From Rhodococcus xishaensis (GTDB taxonomy: Bacteria > Actinomycetota > Actinomycetes > Mycobacteriales > Mycobacteriaceae): a stretch of DNA of 64,000 bases. The position numbers and the translations under genes are program-made. Each line of letters starts with the position of its first letter. The first letter of the stretch is position 1. The stretch is from the NCBI RefSeq assembly GCF_004011825.1, contig NZ_RKLO01000004.1, positions 302,783-366,782 of the forward strand. The letters run 5' to 3'. Below, piece after piece: positions 20,170 through 30,656 of this stretch. Under the pieces are notes generated by a model. That model worked only from the letters and a program-made list of their open reading frames with translations, did not search any database and was not told the DNA's origin.

Positions 20170-21548
20170 CAGCTACCGATCCTGCAGTTCTGGCCGGGGA
20201 TCTGTTCGACCTGAGTCGGCATCGGCATGGCCGGCGCGAGCGGGCCCCCGGTCGTCGCATCGGGCGAGGGCTCGACTTCCGGTGTCGTCGGTGCGCACAC
20301 CGGCAACAGGTCATTCGCAGCGAGGCGGCGCATCTGCGCGGTGGCTTCGATCTCCGTACCCGACGGCAAACCGGTACGCACCTGCTCGCGCGCCGACGGG
20401 GCCAGATCCTGCACCATCAACACCTGGCACCAGTTCGGGAGTTGGCCGGCTTCCACGACGATCAACGAGGCGTCGTCGCTGATGCAACCGACGAGCGCGG
20501 CTTCCTGCAGTGAGTAGCCAAGGACTGACCCGGGTATCCCACGCAGGACTGTGACCCGGTCGTCGTAGGCGCCGACGTAATAGTTCTTGCGGATCATTTC
20601 CCGGCCCACGAACAGACCGGCGGCCACCACAACGATCAACCCGAGCGCAACCAACGTCGCCCACCGCAGCCGGTGCGACTTCTTGGGCGCCTCTTCGGGG
20701 ACGGGTTCCAACTCTCGGGGTTCGGGCGGTGGTCGCATCGCTGCGGCACGGCCCGCTGCGGTGTTCGGCGGCGGCGGGTCCTCCTCCCCGCGGGAGGCGG
20801 CACCGCCTACGATCGGATGGCTTTGGCCGTAGTCGAGGTCGATGACGTCGGCGACGACGACCGTGACGTTGTCGGGTCCGCCGCCGCGCAGCGCCAATTC
20901 GATGAGCCGGTCAGCGCAATCGTCATGCGTGCCTTCACGCATCGTGTCCGCGATCGTCTCGTCGCTGACGACGTCGGACAGCCCGTCCGAGCAGAGCAGG
21001 TAGCGGTCACCGGCTCGGGCTTCACGCATCGTCAGTGTCGGCTCGACCTCGGTGCCGGTGAGCGCCCGCATGATCAGTGACCGCTGCGGGTGCGTGTGCG
21101 CCTGCTCGGCGGTGATGCGGCCCTCGTCGACCAAGGACTGGACGAACGTGTCGTCGCGGGTGATCTGGGTGATCTGGTCGTCACGCAGCAGGTATGCCCG
21201 CGAGTCACCGACGTGGACCAGGCCCAGTTTGCTGCCCGCGAACAGTATTGCCGTCAGTGTCGTGCCCATGCCATCGAGCTCGGGGTCTTCCTCGACGTGA
21301 TCGGCGATGGTCGCATTGCCCTCACGGGTGGCGGCGTCCAGCTTGCCGAGCAGGTCTTCGCCGGGCTCGTCGTCGTCGAGATGCGCCAGTGCGGCAATCA
21401 TCAACTGCGAGGCGACTTCGCCGGCCGCGTGGCCACCCATGCCGTCGGCAAGCGCAAGCAAACGCGCCCCCGCGTACACGGAGTCTTCGTTGTTGGCGCG
21501 GACGAGGCCGCGGTCGCTGCGGGCCGCGTAGCGCAGAACCAGGGTCAC
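20169..21548 (-). CDS. pstP: PP2C-type serine/threonine phosphatase PstP
   Basis: PstP (459 aa) reverses PknA/PknB phosphorylation. The PPM phosphatase domain (about 5-235) has metal-binding motifs [21 protein letters not shown] and [11 protein letters not shown] linker leads to one membrane helix (about 300-320, [19 protein letters not shown]). The outer domain, of about 130 residues, has no known fold. The true start is the GTG at 21548, which overlaps the fhaB stop by 4 bases. The longer open frame reaching 22019 only reads through fhaB out of frame. Confidence 0.96.
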   Translation of the reverse strand: MTLVLRYAARSDRGLVRANNEDSVYAGARLLALADGMGGHAAGEVASQLMIAALAHLDDDEPGEDLLGKLDAATREGNATIADHVEEDPELDGMGTTLTAILFAGSKLGLVHVGDSRAYLLRDDQITQITRDDTFVQSLVDEGRITAEQAHTHPQRSLIMRALTGTEVEPTLTMREARAGDRYLLCSDGLSDVVSDETIADTMREGTHDDCADRLIELALRGGGPDNVTVVVADVIDLDYGQSHPIVGGAASRGEEDPPPPNTAAGRAAAMRPPPEPRELEPVPEEAPKKSHRLRWATLVALGLIVVVAAGLFVGREMIRKNYYVGAYDDRVTVLRGIPGSVLGYSLQEAALVGCISDDASLIVVEAGQLPNWCQVLMVQDLAPSAREQVRTGLPSGTEIEATAQMRRLAANDLLPVCAPTTPEVEPSPDATTGGPLAPAMPMPTQVEQIPGQNCRIGS

Positions 21549-22009
21549 GGTCGGAGCTCGATCACAGTCTTGCCGACGCGCACCGGTGTGCCGAGCGGAA
21601 CGCGGACAGCTGTGGTGACCTTGTCGCGGTCCAGGTACGTGCCGTTGGTCGAGCCGAGGTCCTCGACGTACCAGTCGGCGCCGCGCTGGGACAGACGTGC
21701 ATGGCGCGTCGACGCGTAGTCGTCGGTGAGTACCAGCGTCGAATCGTCGGCCCGACCGATCAGGACCGGTTGGGTGCCCAGGGTGATGCGGGTCCCGGCG
21801 AGCGCGCCTTGCGTCACCACCAGGTGTTTCGCAACCTTCTGCTTGCCGAGCGACGATAGCATCGACGATCGGCGCTGGTACCGGGTTGCCACTCGGCCGC
21901 CGGTGCCCGCGTAGATGTCGCTGCGCAGTGTGCGAATCACTGCCCACACGAAGAGCCAGAGCAACAGCAGGAAGCCGGCTCGCGTCAGTTGGAGAATCAG
22001 TCCCTGCAC
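21545..22009 (-). CDS. fhaB: FHA-domain protein FhaB (FipA)
   Basis: FhaB (154 aa) reads phosphothreonine marks and couples kinase signals to division; in mycobacteria it contacts FtsZ and FtsQ. A membrane helix (about 9-28, FLLLLWLFVWAVI) precedes a basic linker. The C-terminal FHA domain (75-154) has VLIGRADDS, RHARLSQRG and the [10 protein letters not shown] loop. The GTG start has a strong AAGGAGG site upstream, and this is the first gene of the six-gene kinase operon. Confidence 0.96.
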   Translation of the reverse strand: MQGLILQLTRAGFLLLLWLFVWAVIRTLRSDIYAGTGGRVATRYQRRSSMLSSLGKQKVAKHLVVTQGALAGTRITLGTQPVLIGRADDSTLVLTDDYASTRHARLSQRGADWYVEDLGSTNGTYLDRDKVTTAVRVPLGTPVRVGKTVIELRP

Positions 22010-22076
22010 TGCTCGACACCTCCTTCGGGGGCAGGGCCGCGCGCTTGCGTGGCCGGGGCTTACTCAGCTCGCTTGC

Positions 22077-22105
22077 ATCATATGTGGGAATTCACTGGCA
22101 GTGAT
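22077..22105 (-). promoter_or_regulatory. Possible promoter of the fhaB-pknB operon
   Basis: On the minus strand a good -10 hexamer TATGAT (22082-22077) lies about 67 bases before the fhaB start. The best upstream hexamer at 17-base spacing is a poor -35 (ATCACT). It is the only plausible -10 in the fhaA-fhaB gap. Confidence 0.4.
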
Positions 22106-22113
22106 CATGACCT

Positions 22114-22143
22114 ACCGTCGCGCCCGGTGTTCCGGGCGACGGT
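22114..22143 (-). terminator. Hairpin after fhaA
   Basis: ACCGTCG-cg-CCCGG pairs with CCGGG-CGACGGT around a TGTT loop, with a 2-base bulge. It lies 34 bases beyond the fhaA stop and upstream of the fhaB promoter region. Confidence 0.5.
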
Positions 22144-22176
22144 CTCGTGTGGCGGCTCGATTGGCCTGTGGTGTCG

Positions 22177-23544
22177 TCAGAGGATGCGTACCAGGATTTC
22201 GGAGTGGCCGACGCGGATCACATCACCGTCGGCGAGCTGCCAGTCCTGCACCGGTGCACCGTTGACCGTGGTGCCGTTGGTGGAACCGAGATCGGCGAGC
22301 ATCGCCATCTGACCGTCCCAGCGGACGTCGAGGTGGCGGCGTGAGACGCCGGTATCCGGCAGTCGGAATTGTGCCTCCTGCCCGCGTCCGATGACGTTGC
22401 TGCCCTCGCGCAACTGGTAGTAACGGCCGCTGCCGTCTTCGAGTTGCAACGTCGCGGTGAAGGTACGACCCGCATCGGGGGCGTAGCCGGCCTGGTAGCC
22501 CTGGTCGTACCCCTGCCTGCCGTACGCCGGGTTGTACCCGCCCTGGTCGTACCCCTGCTGGTAGTCGCTCTGCCGGTAGTCGGCGTAGCCCTGCTGGTCG
22601 TAGCCCTGTTGGTCGTCGCCCTGCCGGTAGTCGGCATAGCTCTGTTGGTCGTAGCCCTGCTGGTCGTAGCGCCCCTGATAGCCCTGCTGGTCGTAGCCCT
22701 GCTGGTCGTAACCCTGCTGGTCGTAACCCTGCTGGTCGTAACCCTGCTGGTCGTAACCCTGCTGGTTGTAGTCCCGGTGGTACCCGGGGTACTGGCCTGG
22801 GTATGGCTGCTGGGCGTCGTAGTGCTGATAGTCCTGCTGCTGGTAATCGGACTGGTAGCCGCCCTGCTGCGGGTAGCCGGCGTCCTGCGGGTAGCCGCCC
22901 TGCTGCCCCGCGCCGTACGACTGGTCGAAGCGAGGCTGCTGCGCGTAGCCCGGTGGGTAGTCCTGCTGGTACCCCTGTGTCGGTTCGGGACCCGGGTGCG
23001 CGTTGCCGTTGCGTGGCTGCTCGTGCTCCTGGGTGCGATCCCGGGGGTCGCGGCCAGGTTCGTATCCGGAGTTCTGCGTCATGGGGCCTGCTCCTGGGGT
23101 CGGTGAATCGGGGACTGGGGTACGTCTCGCGCGGGGATCTGGTCCTGGCGCGCCGACCGTACCGCGACTCGCGTCCGGATCGACCGATCCCCTGGTTCGA
23201 AACTGCCCGGTATGTAGCGTCGTCGACGGTTCGAAACGGATGTCGATGTCACCGTACGTCTGCCACCCCTGGTCACGAATGTATCCCTCGAGGTGTCGGG
23301 CGAAGGACTTCGCAGTCAGTTCATGATCCGATGCCAGCTTCTCGTGATCGGACTCGTTGATCGTGATCACGTAGCTGTTGGGTACGAGTTGGTGGCCCCC
23401 GTCGAGTCGCTGAACGCGGTCAGCAGCTTCTTGCTGCAGCGCAGCCTCTACTTCTCGAGGTACCACGCCCCCGCCGAAGACTCGCGCGAAGGCATCACCA
23501 ACAGCACCTTGAAGCTTGCGCTCGAAGCGTTGAACGATCCCCAC
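22177..23544 (-). CDS. fhaA: FHA-domain protein FhaA with YDQQG-repeat linker
   Basis: FhaA (455 aa) binds phosphorylated partners such as the MurJ/MviN pseudokinase domain and restrains peptidoglycan synthesis in mycobacteria. The N-terminal DUF3662 domain (1-120) starts [19 protein letters not shown] long disordered Gln/Tyr/Gly-rich linker (about 150-355) holds many QQGYD repeats. The C-terminal FHA domain (360-455) has [18 protein letters not shown] and [12 protein letters not shown] 23544 is chosen because it fits the family start and has AAGG eight bases upstream; the frame opens earlier without support. It probably has its own promoter near tRNA-Leu. Confidence 0.93.
   Translation of the reverse strand: MGIVQRFERKLQGAVGDAFARVFGGGVVPREVEAALQQEAADRVQRLDGGHQLVPNSYVITINESDHEKLASDHELTAKSFARHLEGYIRDQGWQTYGDIDIRFEPSTTLHTGQFRTRGSVDPDASRGTVGAPGPDPRARRTPVPDSPTPGAGPMTQNSGYEPGRDPRDRTQEHEQPRNGNAHPGPEPTQGYQQDYPPGYAQQPRFDQSYGAGQQGGYPQDAGYPQQGGYQSDYQQQDYQHYDAQQPYPGQYPGYHRDYNQQGYDQQGYDQQGYDQQGYDQQGYDQQGYQGRYDQQGYDQQSYADYRQGDDQQGYDQQGYADYRQSDYQQGYDQGGYNPAYGRQGYDQGYQAGYAPDAGRTFTATLQLEDGSGRYYQLREGSNVIGRGQEAQFRLPDTGVSRRHLDVRWDGQMAMLADLGSTNGTTVNGAPVQDWQLADGDVIRVGHSEILVRIL
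22488..22775 (-). repeat. 15-bp tandem repeats in fhaA (GYDQQ units)
   Basis: The block 22680-22770 contains about six near-identical 15-bp units encoding GYDQQ. Degenerate copies ([16 protein letters not shown]) extend on both sides. The unit length keeps the reading frame, so linker length can vary. Confidence 0.85.
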
Positions 23545-23730
23545 GGCATGAACCTTGCTGTTGTCTTTCGCGGTCAATCTGCGTGTCGCGGCGTGGCCGC
23601 TTGCCTCTGCATGATATCTGGACAGCACCACCGCGGGGGTTCGGTCGCGTGCCGGACCCCCTTCCTCCGTGCCCAGCCTGCGCGAATCGTCGTCCTGGTG
23701 AGCTGCGTGCTAATGTTTGCGGCGTCGCTC

Positions 23731-23816
23731 GGGCGAGTGGCGGAATGGCAGACGCGCTGGCTTCAGGTGCCAGTGTCCTTCGGGACGTGGGGGTTCAAGT
23801 CCCCCTTCGCCCACCA
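23731..23816 (+). tRNA. tRNA-Leu (anticodon CAG)
   Basis: A class II tRNA with a long variable arm (TGTCCTTCGGGACGT). Acceptor GGGCGAG pairs with TTCGCCC, and the anticodon loop CTTCAGG gives CAG. CCA is encoded at 23814-23816. It is divergent from fhaA. Confidence 0.96.
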
Positions 23817-23821
23817 CACAT

Positions 23822-23865
23822 ACTGAGGCCGCGGGTTCTCCGGAACACCGCGGCCTCAGTCGTTT
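23822..23865 (+). terminator. Terminator after tRNA-Leu
   Basis: A perfect 13-bp stem, ACTGAGGCCGCGG (23822-23834) with CCGCGGCCTCAGT (23848-23860), is followed by CGTTTCG. Confidence 0.8.
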
Positions 23866-24367
23866 CGTCACTCGTGATGAGCCTGGCCGCCCATTCCTTC
23901 GGGCTCCGTGCGGGATTCAGCCGGCGTCGACTAGGAATGGGGCATACGGCCCGAAACAAACCCGACACCGCAGCGACATCCGACCGCAGCACCGCGGTGA
24001 AACGATCGCGTCCGTGCCGTGACTCGCCACGCCCTTCGCCCGTGTAACACAGCTCCAAGCTGTGACGTGCGTCTGCATTCCCCCTGCGTGAGGGGATAAA
24101 CACAAAGGTCACGGCTTGGAGAGGGAAAGCTGGCTTGCGCTGCTCCTAGGGGTGTGAATTAACCTTCTCACAACACGCTGGACTCACAAGCGTCTGAAAT
24201 GCCCAGAGCAACGTTGCCGGGGCAGACCTCAGTCCAGCACGGAGGCTCAACGGAGAGCCCCTCTCGGTCGGTGCCGAACACAACGTCGTGTCGGCACATG
24301 CTCTGCAGTTGGATGACCATCAGTGCCGCTGGTCGTCGGTGCATCTACGCATACGAAGGCAGTAGGT
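23866..24367 (+). promoter_or_regulatory. 500-base non-coding leader upstream of gltB
   Basis: No convincing gene lies here. Two dyads stand out: CACAGCT-CCA-AGCTGTG at 24048-24064 and an imperfect 27-base palindrome with arms GTGCCGA/TCGGCAC at 24271-24297. The first could be a nitrogen-regulator site and the second an RNA hairpin in the gltB leader. GAAGG at 24355-24359 is the gltB ribosome site. Confidence 0.4.
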
Positions 24368-27300
24368 ATGAAGCATCTTCCCGGGCCCCAGGGGCTCTAT
24401 CACCCGGCAAACGAACACGACGCCTGTGGCGTCGCTTTCGTCGTCGACATGCACGGTCGTCGTAGTCGGGACATCGTCGAAAAGGCGATCACGGCGCTCG
24501 TCAACCTCGAGCACCGCGGTGCCGCGGGTTCCGAGCCCAACACCGGTGATGGCGCCGGGATCCTGCTGCAGGTCCCGGACCGCTTTCTGCGCGCCGTCGT
24601 CGACTTCGAGCTGCCTGCCGAGGGCGCGTACGCCACGGGTATCGCGTTCCTTCCCCAGGGTGAGGCCGCCGCGGACGAGGCCGCCTCGAGTGTCGAGAAG
24701 ATCGTCGCCGAGGAGGGCCTGACGGTTCTGGGCTGGCGCGGGGTCCCCACCGACGATTCGTCGCTCGGCACGCTCGCGCGTGACGCGATGCCGACGTTCC
24801 GTCAGGTGTTCATCGGCTCGATCGACGACTCGGTCACCGGGATGGACCTCGAGCGTCGTGCGTACGTTGTCCGCAAGCGCGTCGAGCACGAGCTCGGTAA
24901 CCGCGGCGCCGGCGCGGACGGCCCGGGCCGCGAGACGGTGTACTTCCCGAGCCTGTCCGGACAGACCTTCGTCTACAAGGGCATGCTCACGACGCCGCAG
25001 CTCAAGGGCTTCTACCTCGACCTGCAGGACGACCGCCTCGAGAGTGCGCTGGGCCTGGTCCACTCGCGTTTCTCGACCAACACGTTCCCGTCGTGGCCGC
25101 TGGCGCACCCGTTCCGCCGCGTCGCCCACAACGGCGAGATCAACACCGTCAGTGGCAACGAGAACTGGATGCGGGCCCGCGAGGCGCTCATCGAGTCCGA
25201 TGTGTTCGGTGAGGGCGCGGTCGAGAAGATCTTCCCGGTCTGCACTCCCGGCGCGTCCGACACCGCCCGCTTCGACGAGGTGCTCGAGATGCTGCACCTC
25301 GGCGGCCGTAGCCTGCCGCACGCCGTGCTGATGATGATCCCGGAAGCCTGGGAGCGCCACGAGAGCATGGATCCGGCCCGCAGGGCGTTCTACGAGTACC
25401 ACTCGACGCTCATGGAGCCGTGGGACGGTCCGGCATCGGTGTGCTTCACCGACGGCACCGTCGTCGGCGCCGTGCTCGACCGAAACGGCCTGCGCCCGTC
25501 GCGTGTTTGGGTCACCGAGGACGGCTTGGTCGTCATGGCATCCGAGGTCGGTGTCCTCGACATCGCCCCCGAGAAGATCGTGCGCCGCATGCGTATGCAG
25601 CCCGGCCGCATGTTCCTGGTCGACACCGCCCAGGGCCGCATCATCTCGGACGACGAGATCAAGTCGGAGCTCGCCGCCGAGCACCCCTACCAGCAGTGGC
25701 TCGACGAGAACTTGGTCCGGATCGAGGACCTGCCCGAGAACAAGTACACGTACATGACCCACGACCGGGTCGTGCTGCGTCAGCAGATCTTCGGTTTCAC
25801 CACCGAGGAGGTGAACCTCCTCGTCAAGCCGATGGCCGCCAGCGGTATCGAGGCGCTGGGCTCGATGGGCACCGACACGCCGATCGCGGTCCTCTCGGCA
25901 CGCCCGAGGATGCTGTTCGACTACTTCCAGCAGCTGTTCGCGCAGGTGACCAACCCGCCGCTCGACGCGATCCGCGAGGAGATCGTCACCAGCCTGGGCG
26001 GCACGCTCGGACCGGAGTCCGACCTGCTCCACCCGTCGGCCGAGTCGTGCCACCAGATCGCGCTGTCGCAGCCGATCCTGCACAACGACGACCTGTCGAA
26101 GCTGATCCACGTCAACGACAACGGCCAGTACCCACACTTCCGCAGCGTCATCGTCCGTGGCCTGTACCCCGTCGCACAGGGCGGAGAGGGGCTGCGCAAG
26201 GCGCTGGACACGGTGCGAGAGAAGGTCTCCGAGGCGATCGCCGGCGGTGCCCGGATCATCGTGCTGTCGGACCGTGAGTCCAACGAGAAGTACGCGCCGA
26301 TCCCGTCGCTGCTGCTCACCTCGGCGGTGCACCACCACCTGGTGCGTGAGAAGACCCGCACCAAGGTCGGCCTGATCGTCGAGGCCGGTGACGCCCGCGA
26401 GGTCCACCACATGGCTGCGCTGCTCGGCTTCGGTGCCGGCGCGGTCAACCCGTACATGGCTTTCGAGACGATCGACGAGTTGCTGCGCGGCAACCAGTTG
26501 CCGGGGGTGACGCTCGACAAGGCCGTCGCGAACTACATCAAGGCCGCAGGCAAGGGCGTGCTCAAGGTGATGTCCAAGATGGGCATTTCGACGCTCGCGT
26601 CGTACACCGGCGCCCAGCTGTTCCAGGTCATCGGACTTTCGCAGGAGCTCGTCGACGAGTACTTCAGTGGCCTGCGCTCCAACCTGGACGGCATCGGCCT
26701 CGACGAGATCGCAGCGGATGTCGCCGCGCGCCACGCCAAGGCGTACCTGGACCGTCCCGAGCTGCGGGCGCACCGTGAGCTCGAGGTGGGCGGCGAGTAC
26801 CAGTGGCGTCGCGAGGGCGAGTACCACCTGTTCAACCCGGACACGGTGTTCAAGCTGCAGCACTCCACTCGCACCGGCCAGTACGAGATCTTCAAGGAGT
26901 ACACGAAGCTCGTCGACGACCAGTCGGAACGTTTGGCGTCGCTGCGTGGCCTGTTCAAGTTCAAGACCGGTGTGCGCGAGCCCATCTCGATCGACGATGT
27001 GGAACCCGCCAGCGAGATCGTCAAGCGCTTCTCGACCGGAGCGATGAGCTACGGCTCGATCTCGGCGGAGTCCCACGAGACGCTCGCGATCGCGATGAAC
27101 CGTCTCGGTGGCCGATCGAATTCCGGTGAAGGCGGCGAGCACCCGTCGCGGTTCACGCCGGACGAGAACGGTGACTCGCGCCGGTCGGCGATCAAGCAGG
27201 TCGCGTCGGGCCGCTTCGGTGTCACGTCGCACTACCTGAGCAACTGCACCGACATCCAGATCAAGATGGCGCAGGGTGCGAAGCCGGGTGAGGGTGGCCA

Positions 27301-28954
27301 GTTGCCGCCGCACAAGGTGTACCCGTGGGTTGCCGAGGTGCGTGGCTCAACCCCGGGCGTCGGCCTCATTTCGCCTCCGCCGCACCACGACATCTACTCG
27401 ATCGAGGATCTGGCACAGCTGATCCACGACCTGAAGAATGCCAATCCCGCGGCCCGCATCCACGTCAAGCTGGTCTCGGAGCTCGGTGTCGGCACCGTTG
27501 CCGCGGGTGTGTCGAAGGCCCACGCCGACGTGGTCCTGATCTCCGGTCACGACGGTGGTACGGGTGCGTCGCCGCTGACCTCGCTCAAGCATGCGGGGGC
27601 CCCGTGGGAGATCGGCCTGGCCGAGACCCAGCAGACGCTGCTGCTCAACGGGCTTCGTGACCGCATCGTGGTCCAGGTCGACGGTCAGATGAAGACCGGC
27701 CGCGACGTCATGATCGCGGCACTCCTCGGCGGTGAAGAGTTCGGTTTCGCGACCGCGCCGCTGGTGGTCTCGGGCTGCATCATGATGCGTGTGTGCCACC
27801 TGGACACCTGCCCGGTTGGTGTGGCGACGCAGAACCCGGTGCTACGCAAGCGCTTCACCGGTAAGCCCGAGTTCGTCGAGACCTTCTTCATGTTCATCGC
27901 CGAGGAGGTGCGTGAGCTGCTCGCCGAGCTGGGCTTCCGCACACTGCAGGAGGCCGTCGGCCAAGTCGATCTCCTCGACACCACCGAGGCGATCGAGCAC
28001 TGGAAGGCGTCCAAGCTGGACCTGTCGCCGATCCTGCACAAGGTCGAGTCCGCGTTCGCGGACCAGGACCTGTACTGCTCGGGTACGCAGGAGCACGGCC
28101 TCGAGAAGGCGCTCGATCAGCAGCTCATCCAGCAGGCGCGTCCGGCCCTCGACAAGGGCGAGGCCATCGCGTTCGAGTCGGAGATCACCAACGTCAACCG
28201 AACTGTCGGCACCATGCTCGGCCACGAGTTGACGAAGGCTTACGGTGCGGAAGGCCTGCCGGACAACACGATCGACATCACCTTCACGGGTTCGGCCGGC
28301 AACAGTTTCGGTGCGTTCGTGCCCAAGGGCATGATGATGCGGTTGCACGGTGATGCCAACGACTTCGTCGGCAAGGGGCTGTCCGGTGGGCGGATCATCG
28401 TCCGCCCGCCGCTGCAGACGGCCGAGGGTTTCGTACCCGAGGAGAACATCATCGGCGGCAACGTGATCTTGTTCGGTGCCACCAAGGGTGAGGTCCTCAT
28501 CCGCGGCATCGTCGGTGAACGTTTCGCAGTCCGCAACTCCGGCGCCACCGCTGTCGTCGAGGGTGTGGGCGATCACGGTTGCGAGTACATGACCGGCGGA
28601 AAGGTGGTCATTCTCGGCAAGACCGGACGCAACTTCGGTGCCGGCATGTCCGGCGGTGTTGCGTTCATCTTCAACCCGGACCGTGATTTCGGGGCCAACC
28701 TCAACACCGAGTTGGTCGATCTCGAGGATCTCAGCGTCGAGGACTTCGAGTGGCTGAAGGGCGCCATCGAGCGCCACCGTGACGAGACCGGATCCGAGGT
28801 TGCGGCTCGGATCCTCGCCGACTGGTCCCACCAGAAGGCACATTTCGCGAAGGTCATGCCGCGCGACTACAAGAAGGTTCTCGTCGCTATCGAGACCGCG
28901 AAGAAGAACGGAACGAACGTGGACGACGCAATCATGGAGGCAGCTCGTGGGTGA
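24368..28954 (+). CDS. gltB: Glutamate synthase (NADPH) large subunit
   Basis: GltB (1528 aa) combines glutamine hydrolysis with reductive transfer of ammonia to 2-oxoglutarate. The mature N-terminal nucleophile is C20 in [10 protein letters not shown], so a 19-residue propeptide is expected to be removed. The glutaminase domain is followed by the central domain and the FMN-binding synthase domain ([29 protein letters not shown]). Cysteines for the 3Fe-4S cluster lie in [17 protein letters not shown]. The C-terminal GXGXG beta-helix has [11 protein letters not shown] and GGTGYNFG-like repeats. ATG 24368 has GAAGG eight bases upstream. The end overlaps gltD by 8 bases. Confidence 0.98.
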   Translation: MKHLPGPQGLYHPANEHDACGVAFVVDMHGRRSRDIVEKAITALVNLEHRGAAGSEPNTGDGAGILLQVPDRFLRAVVDFELPAEGAYATGIAFLPQGEAAADEAASSVEKIVAEEGLTVLGWRGVPTDDSSLGTLARDAMPTFRQVFIGSIDDSVTGMDLERRAYVVRKRVEHELGNRGAGADGPGRETVYFPSLSGQTFVYKGMLTTPQLKGFYLDLQDDRLESALGLVHSRFSTNTFPSWPLAHPFRRVAHNGEINTVSGNENWMRAREALIESDVFGEGAVEKIFPVCTPGASDTARFDEVLEMLHLGGRSLPHAVLMMIPEAWERHESMDPARRAFYEYHSTLMEPWDGPASVCFTDGTVVGAVLDRNGLRPSRVWVTEDGLVVMASEVGVLDIAPEKIVRRMRMQPGRMFLVDTAQGRIISDDEIKSELAAEHPYQQWLDENLVRIEDLPENKYTYMTHDRVVLRQQIFGFTTEEVNLLVKPMAASGIEALGSMGTDTPIAVLSARPRMLFDYFQQLFAQVTNPPLDAIREEIVTSLGGTLGPESDLLHPSAESCHQIALSQPILHNDDLSKLIHVNDNGQYPHFRSVIVRGLYPVAQGGEGLRKALDTVREKVSEAIAGGARIIVLSDRESNEKYAPIPSLLLTSAVHHHLVREKTRTKVGLIVEAGDAREVHHMAALLGFGAGAVNPYMAFETIDELLRGNQLPGVTLDKAVANYIKAAGKGVLKVMSKMGISTLASYTGAQLFQVIGLSQELVDEYFSGLRSNLDGIGLDEIAADVAARHAKAYLDRPELRAHRELEVGGEYQWRREGEYHLFNPDTVFKLQHSTRTGQYEIFKEYTKLVDDQSERLASLRGLFKFKTGVREPISIDDVEPASEIVKRFSTGAMSYGSISAESHETLAIAMNRLGGRSNSGEGGEHPSRFTPDENGDSRRSAIKQVASGRFGVTSHYLSNCTDIQIKMAQGAKPGEGGQLPPHKVYPWVAEVRGSTPGVGLISPPPHHDIYSIEDLAQLIHDLKNANPAARIHVKLVSELGVGTVAAGVSKAHADVVLISGHDGGTGASPLTSLKHAGAPWEIGLAETQQTLLLNGLRDRIVVQVDGQMKTGRDVMIAALLGGEEFGFATAPLVVSGCIMMRVCHLDTCPVGVATQNPVLRKRFTGKPEFVETFFMFIAEEVRELLAELGFRTLQEAVGQVDLLDTTEAIEHWKASKLDLSPILHKVESAFADQDLYCSGTQEHGLEKALDQQLIQQARPALDKGEAIAFESEITNVNRTVGTMLGHELTKAYGAEGLPDNTIDITFTGSAGNSFGAFVPKGMMMRLHGDANDFVGKGLSGGRIIVRPPLQTAEGFVPEENIIGGNVILFGATKGEVLIRGIVGERFAVRNSGATAVVEGVGDHGCEYMTGGKVVILGKTGRNFGAGMSGGVAFIFNPDRDFGANLNTELVDLEDLSVEDFEWLKGAIERHRDETGSEVAARILADWSHQKAHFAKVMPRDYKKVLVAIETAKKNGTNVDDAIMEAARG

Positions 28955-30413
28955 TCCAAGCGGCTTTCTGAAGCACACGTCGCGCGAGCTGCCCATCCGC
29001 CGTCCGGTGCCGCTGCGCCTGATGGACTGGAAGGAAGTCTACGAAGACTTCAGCCCTGAGACCCTTCGGACCCAGGCCAGTCGATGCATGGACTGCGGTG
29101 TCCCGTTCTGCCACAACGGTTGCCCGCTCGGAAACCTCATCCCCGAGTGGAACGACCTGATCTTCAAGGGTCAGTGGCGCGAGGGCATCGATCGGCTGCA
29201 CGCGACCAACAACTTCCCCGAGTTCACCGGTCGACTGTGCCCGGCGCCGTGTGAGGCGTCGTGTGTGCTCGGCATCAACCAGGACCCGGTCACCATCAAG
29301 CAGGTCGAGGTCGAGATCATCGACCGCGCCTTCGACGAGGGTTGGGTCCAGCCGGTGCGCGCGTCGCACATCACCGGAAAGAAGGTTGCCGTCGTCGGCT
29401 CCGGGCCGGCGGGTCTGGCTGCCGCACAGCAGCTCACGCGCGCCGGCCACTCGGTGACGGTCTTCGAGCGCGACGACCGCATCGGCGGTCTGCTCCGCTA
29501 CGGCATCCCCGAGTTCAAGATGGAGAAGCGCCACATCGACCGCCGTCTGGCGCAGATGGAGGCCGAGGGCACGGTGTTCCGCACCGGCGTCAACGTCGGT
29601 GTCGACGTCACCGCCGAGCAGCTGCGCGAGCAGTTCGACGCGGTCGTCCTCGCCGGTGGTGCCACCGAGGCGCGCGACCTGCCGATCCCGGGGCGCGAGC
29701 TCGAGGGCATCCACCAGGCGATGGAGTACCTGCCTATCGCGAACCGCGTGCAGCTGGGTGACATGTCGGAGCCCACGATCACGGCGAAGGGCAAGAAGGT
29801 CGTCATCATCGGTGGCGGTGACACCGGTGCCGACTGCCTCGGTACCGCGCACCGCCAGGGTGCCGAGAGCGTGCACCAGTTCGAGATCATGCCGCGGCCG
29901 CCGGAAGAGCGTGCCGATTCCACTCCGTGGCCGACGTACCCGCTGATGTACCGCGTCTCGTCCGCACACGAGGAAGGTGGCGAGCGCGTCTTCGCGGTCA
30001 ACACCGAGGAGTTCATCGGCCGAACGGACGAGCAAGGGCGACAGGTAGTTGCCGGACTCGAGGCGCACGAGGTCAAGATGGTCAGCGGCCGCTTCGAGAA
30101 GGTCGAGGGCACCGACTTCGAGCTCGAGGCCGACATCGTCTTCCTGGCGATGGGCTTCGTCGGCCCAGAGAAGCCGGGACTGCTCACCGACCTGGGTGTC
30201 GACCTCACCGAGCGCGGAAACGTGGCTCGTTCGTCCGGGTGGGAGACCAACGTTCCCGGTGTGTTCGTTGCCGGCGACATGGGCCGCGGTCAGTCGCTGA
30301 TCGTGTGGGCCATTGCCGAGGGCCGCTCCTGCGCGGCCGCAGTCGACAACTTCCTGGAGGGCTCGACGGCGCTACCCACGCCGATCGTGCCGACCAGCGC
30401 TCCGCAGCGCTGA
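28947..30413 (+). CDS. gltD: Glutamate synthase (NADPH) small subunit
   Basis: GltD (488 aa) passes electrons from NADPH through FAD and 4Fe-4S clusters to GltB. Cysteine motifs [17 protein letters not shown] and [12 protein letters not shown] near the N-terminus bind the clusters. FAD binds at [15 protein letters not shown] and NADPH at [16 protein letters not shown]. The C-terminal [18 protein letters not shown] closes the FAD site. The GTG start lies inside gltB with GGAGG seven bases upstream, so translation is coupled. Confidence 0.98.
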   Translation: MGDPSGFLKHTSRELPIRRPVPLRLMDWKEVYEDFSPETLRTQASRCMDCGVPFCHNGCPLGNLIPEWNDLIFKGQWREGIDRLHATNNFPEFTGRLCPAPCEASCVLGINQDPVTIKQVEVEIIDRAFDEGWVQPVRASHITGKKVAVVGSGPAGLAAAQQLTRAGHSVTVFERDDRIGGLLRYGIPEFKMEKRHIDRRLAQMEAEGTVFRTGVNVGVDVTAEQLREQFDAVVLAGGATEARDLPIPGRELEGIHQAMEYLPIANRVQLGDMSEPTITAKGKKVVIIGGGDTGADCLGTAHRQGAESVHQFEIMPRPPEERADSTPWPTYPLMYRVSSAHEEGGERVFAVNTEEFIGRTDEQGRQVVAGLEAHEVKMVSGRFEKVEGTDFELEADIVFLAMGFVGPEKPGLLTDLGVDLTERGNVARSSGWETNVPGVFVAGDMGRGQSLIVWAIAEGRSCAAAVDNFLEGSTALPTPIVPTSAPQR

Positions 30414-30459
30414 TCACGGCGGGGGCCGCCAGCGTCGTCCCCGCACTTCTCGCGGATCC

Positions 30460-30505
30460 GAAAGGCTCCGTTTCACGCTTCGCCTCGCGTGAAACGGGGC
30501 CTTTC
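30460..30505 (+). terminator. Terminator after gltD
   Basis: A 19-bp stem (30460-30478 with 30487-30505, one mismatch) surrounds loop TTCGCCTC. It separates gltBD from the Ig-like protein locus. Confidence 0.8.
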
Positions 30506-30561
30506 CCCATTCCCATGAGATTCCCATGAGCTCTTCTTGAACAAACGCCCAGAAAACCCTT

Positions 30562-30588
30562 CTGCAACGATCCTGCAACGGATAGAGT
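30562..30588 (+). promoter_or_regulatory. Promoter/operator of Ig-like pair 1 (TGCAA direct repeat)
   Basis: CTGCAA repeated 11 bases apart (30562 and 30573) is followed by a -10-like TAGAGT at 30583. The same arrangement recurs before pair 2 at 34284. Conservation between copies supports function; the regulator is unknown. Confidence 0.5.
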
Positions 30589-30656
30589 GCAGCCTTGTGT
30601 GATGCATCACCACGCCAGCCCGCCGGGTCGGGAAGGCGGGTTCCCAAGGAGGATTA

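Noticed and set aside
20169-22019. 616-aa version of PstP
   Set aside because: The first 157 codons run through fhaB in the wrong frame. The family start and 4-base overlap support GTG 21548.
22680-22770. 15-bp array that might be CRISPR or an origin iteron
   Set aside because: It is in frame within fhaA and encodes GYDQQ; there are no spacers and no replication gene.
24320-27313. 997-aa open frame on the minus strand across gltB
   Set aside because: It is antisense to a fully conserved gltB. Its His/Asp/Val-rich composition is typical of reversed high-GC codons, and there is no ribosome site or domain.
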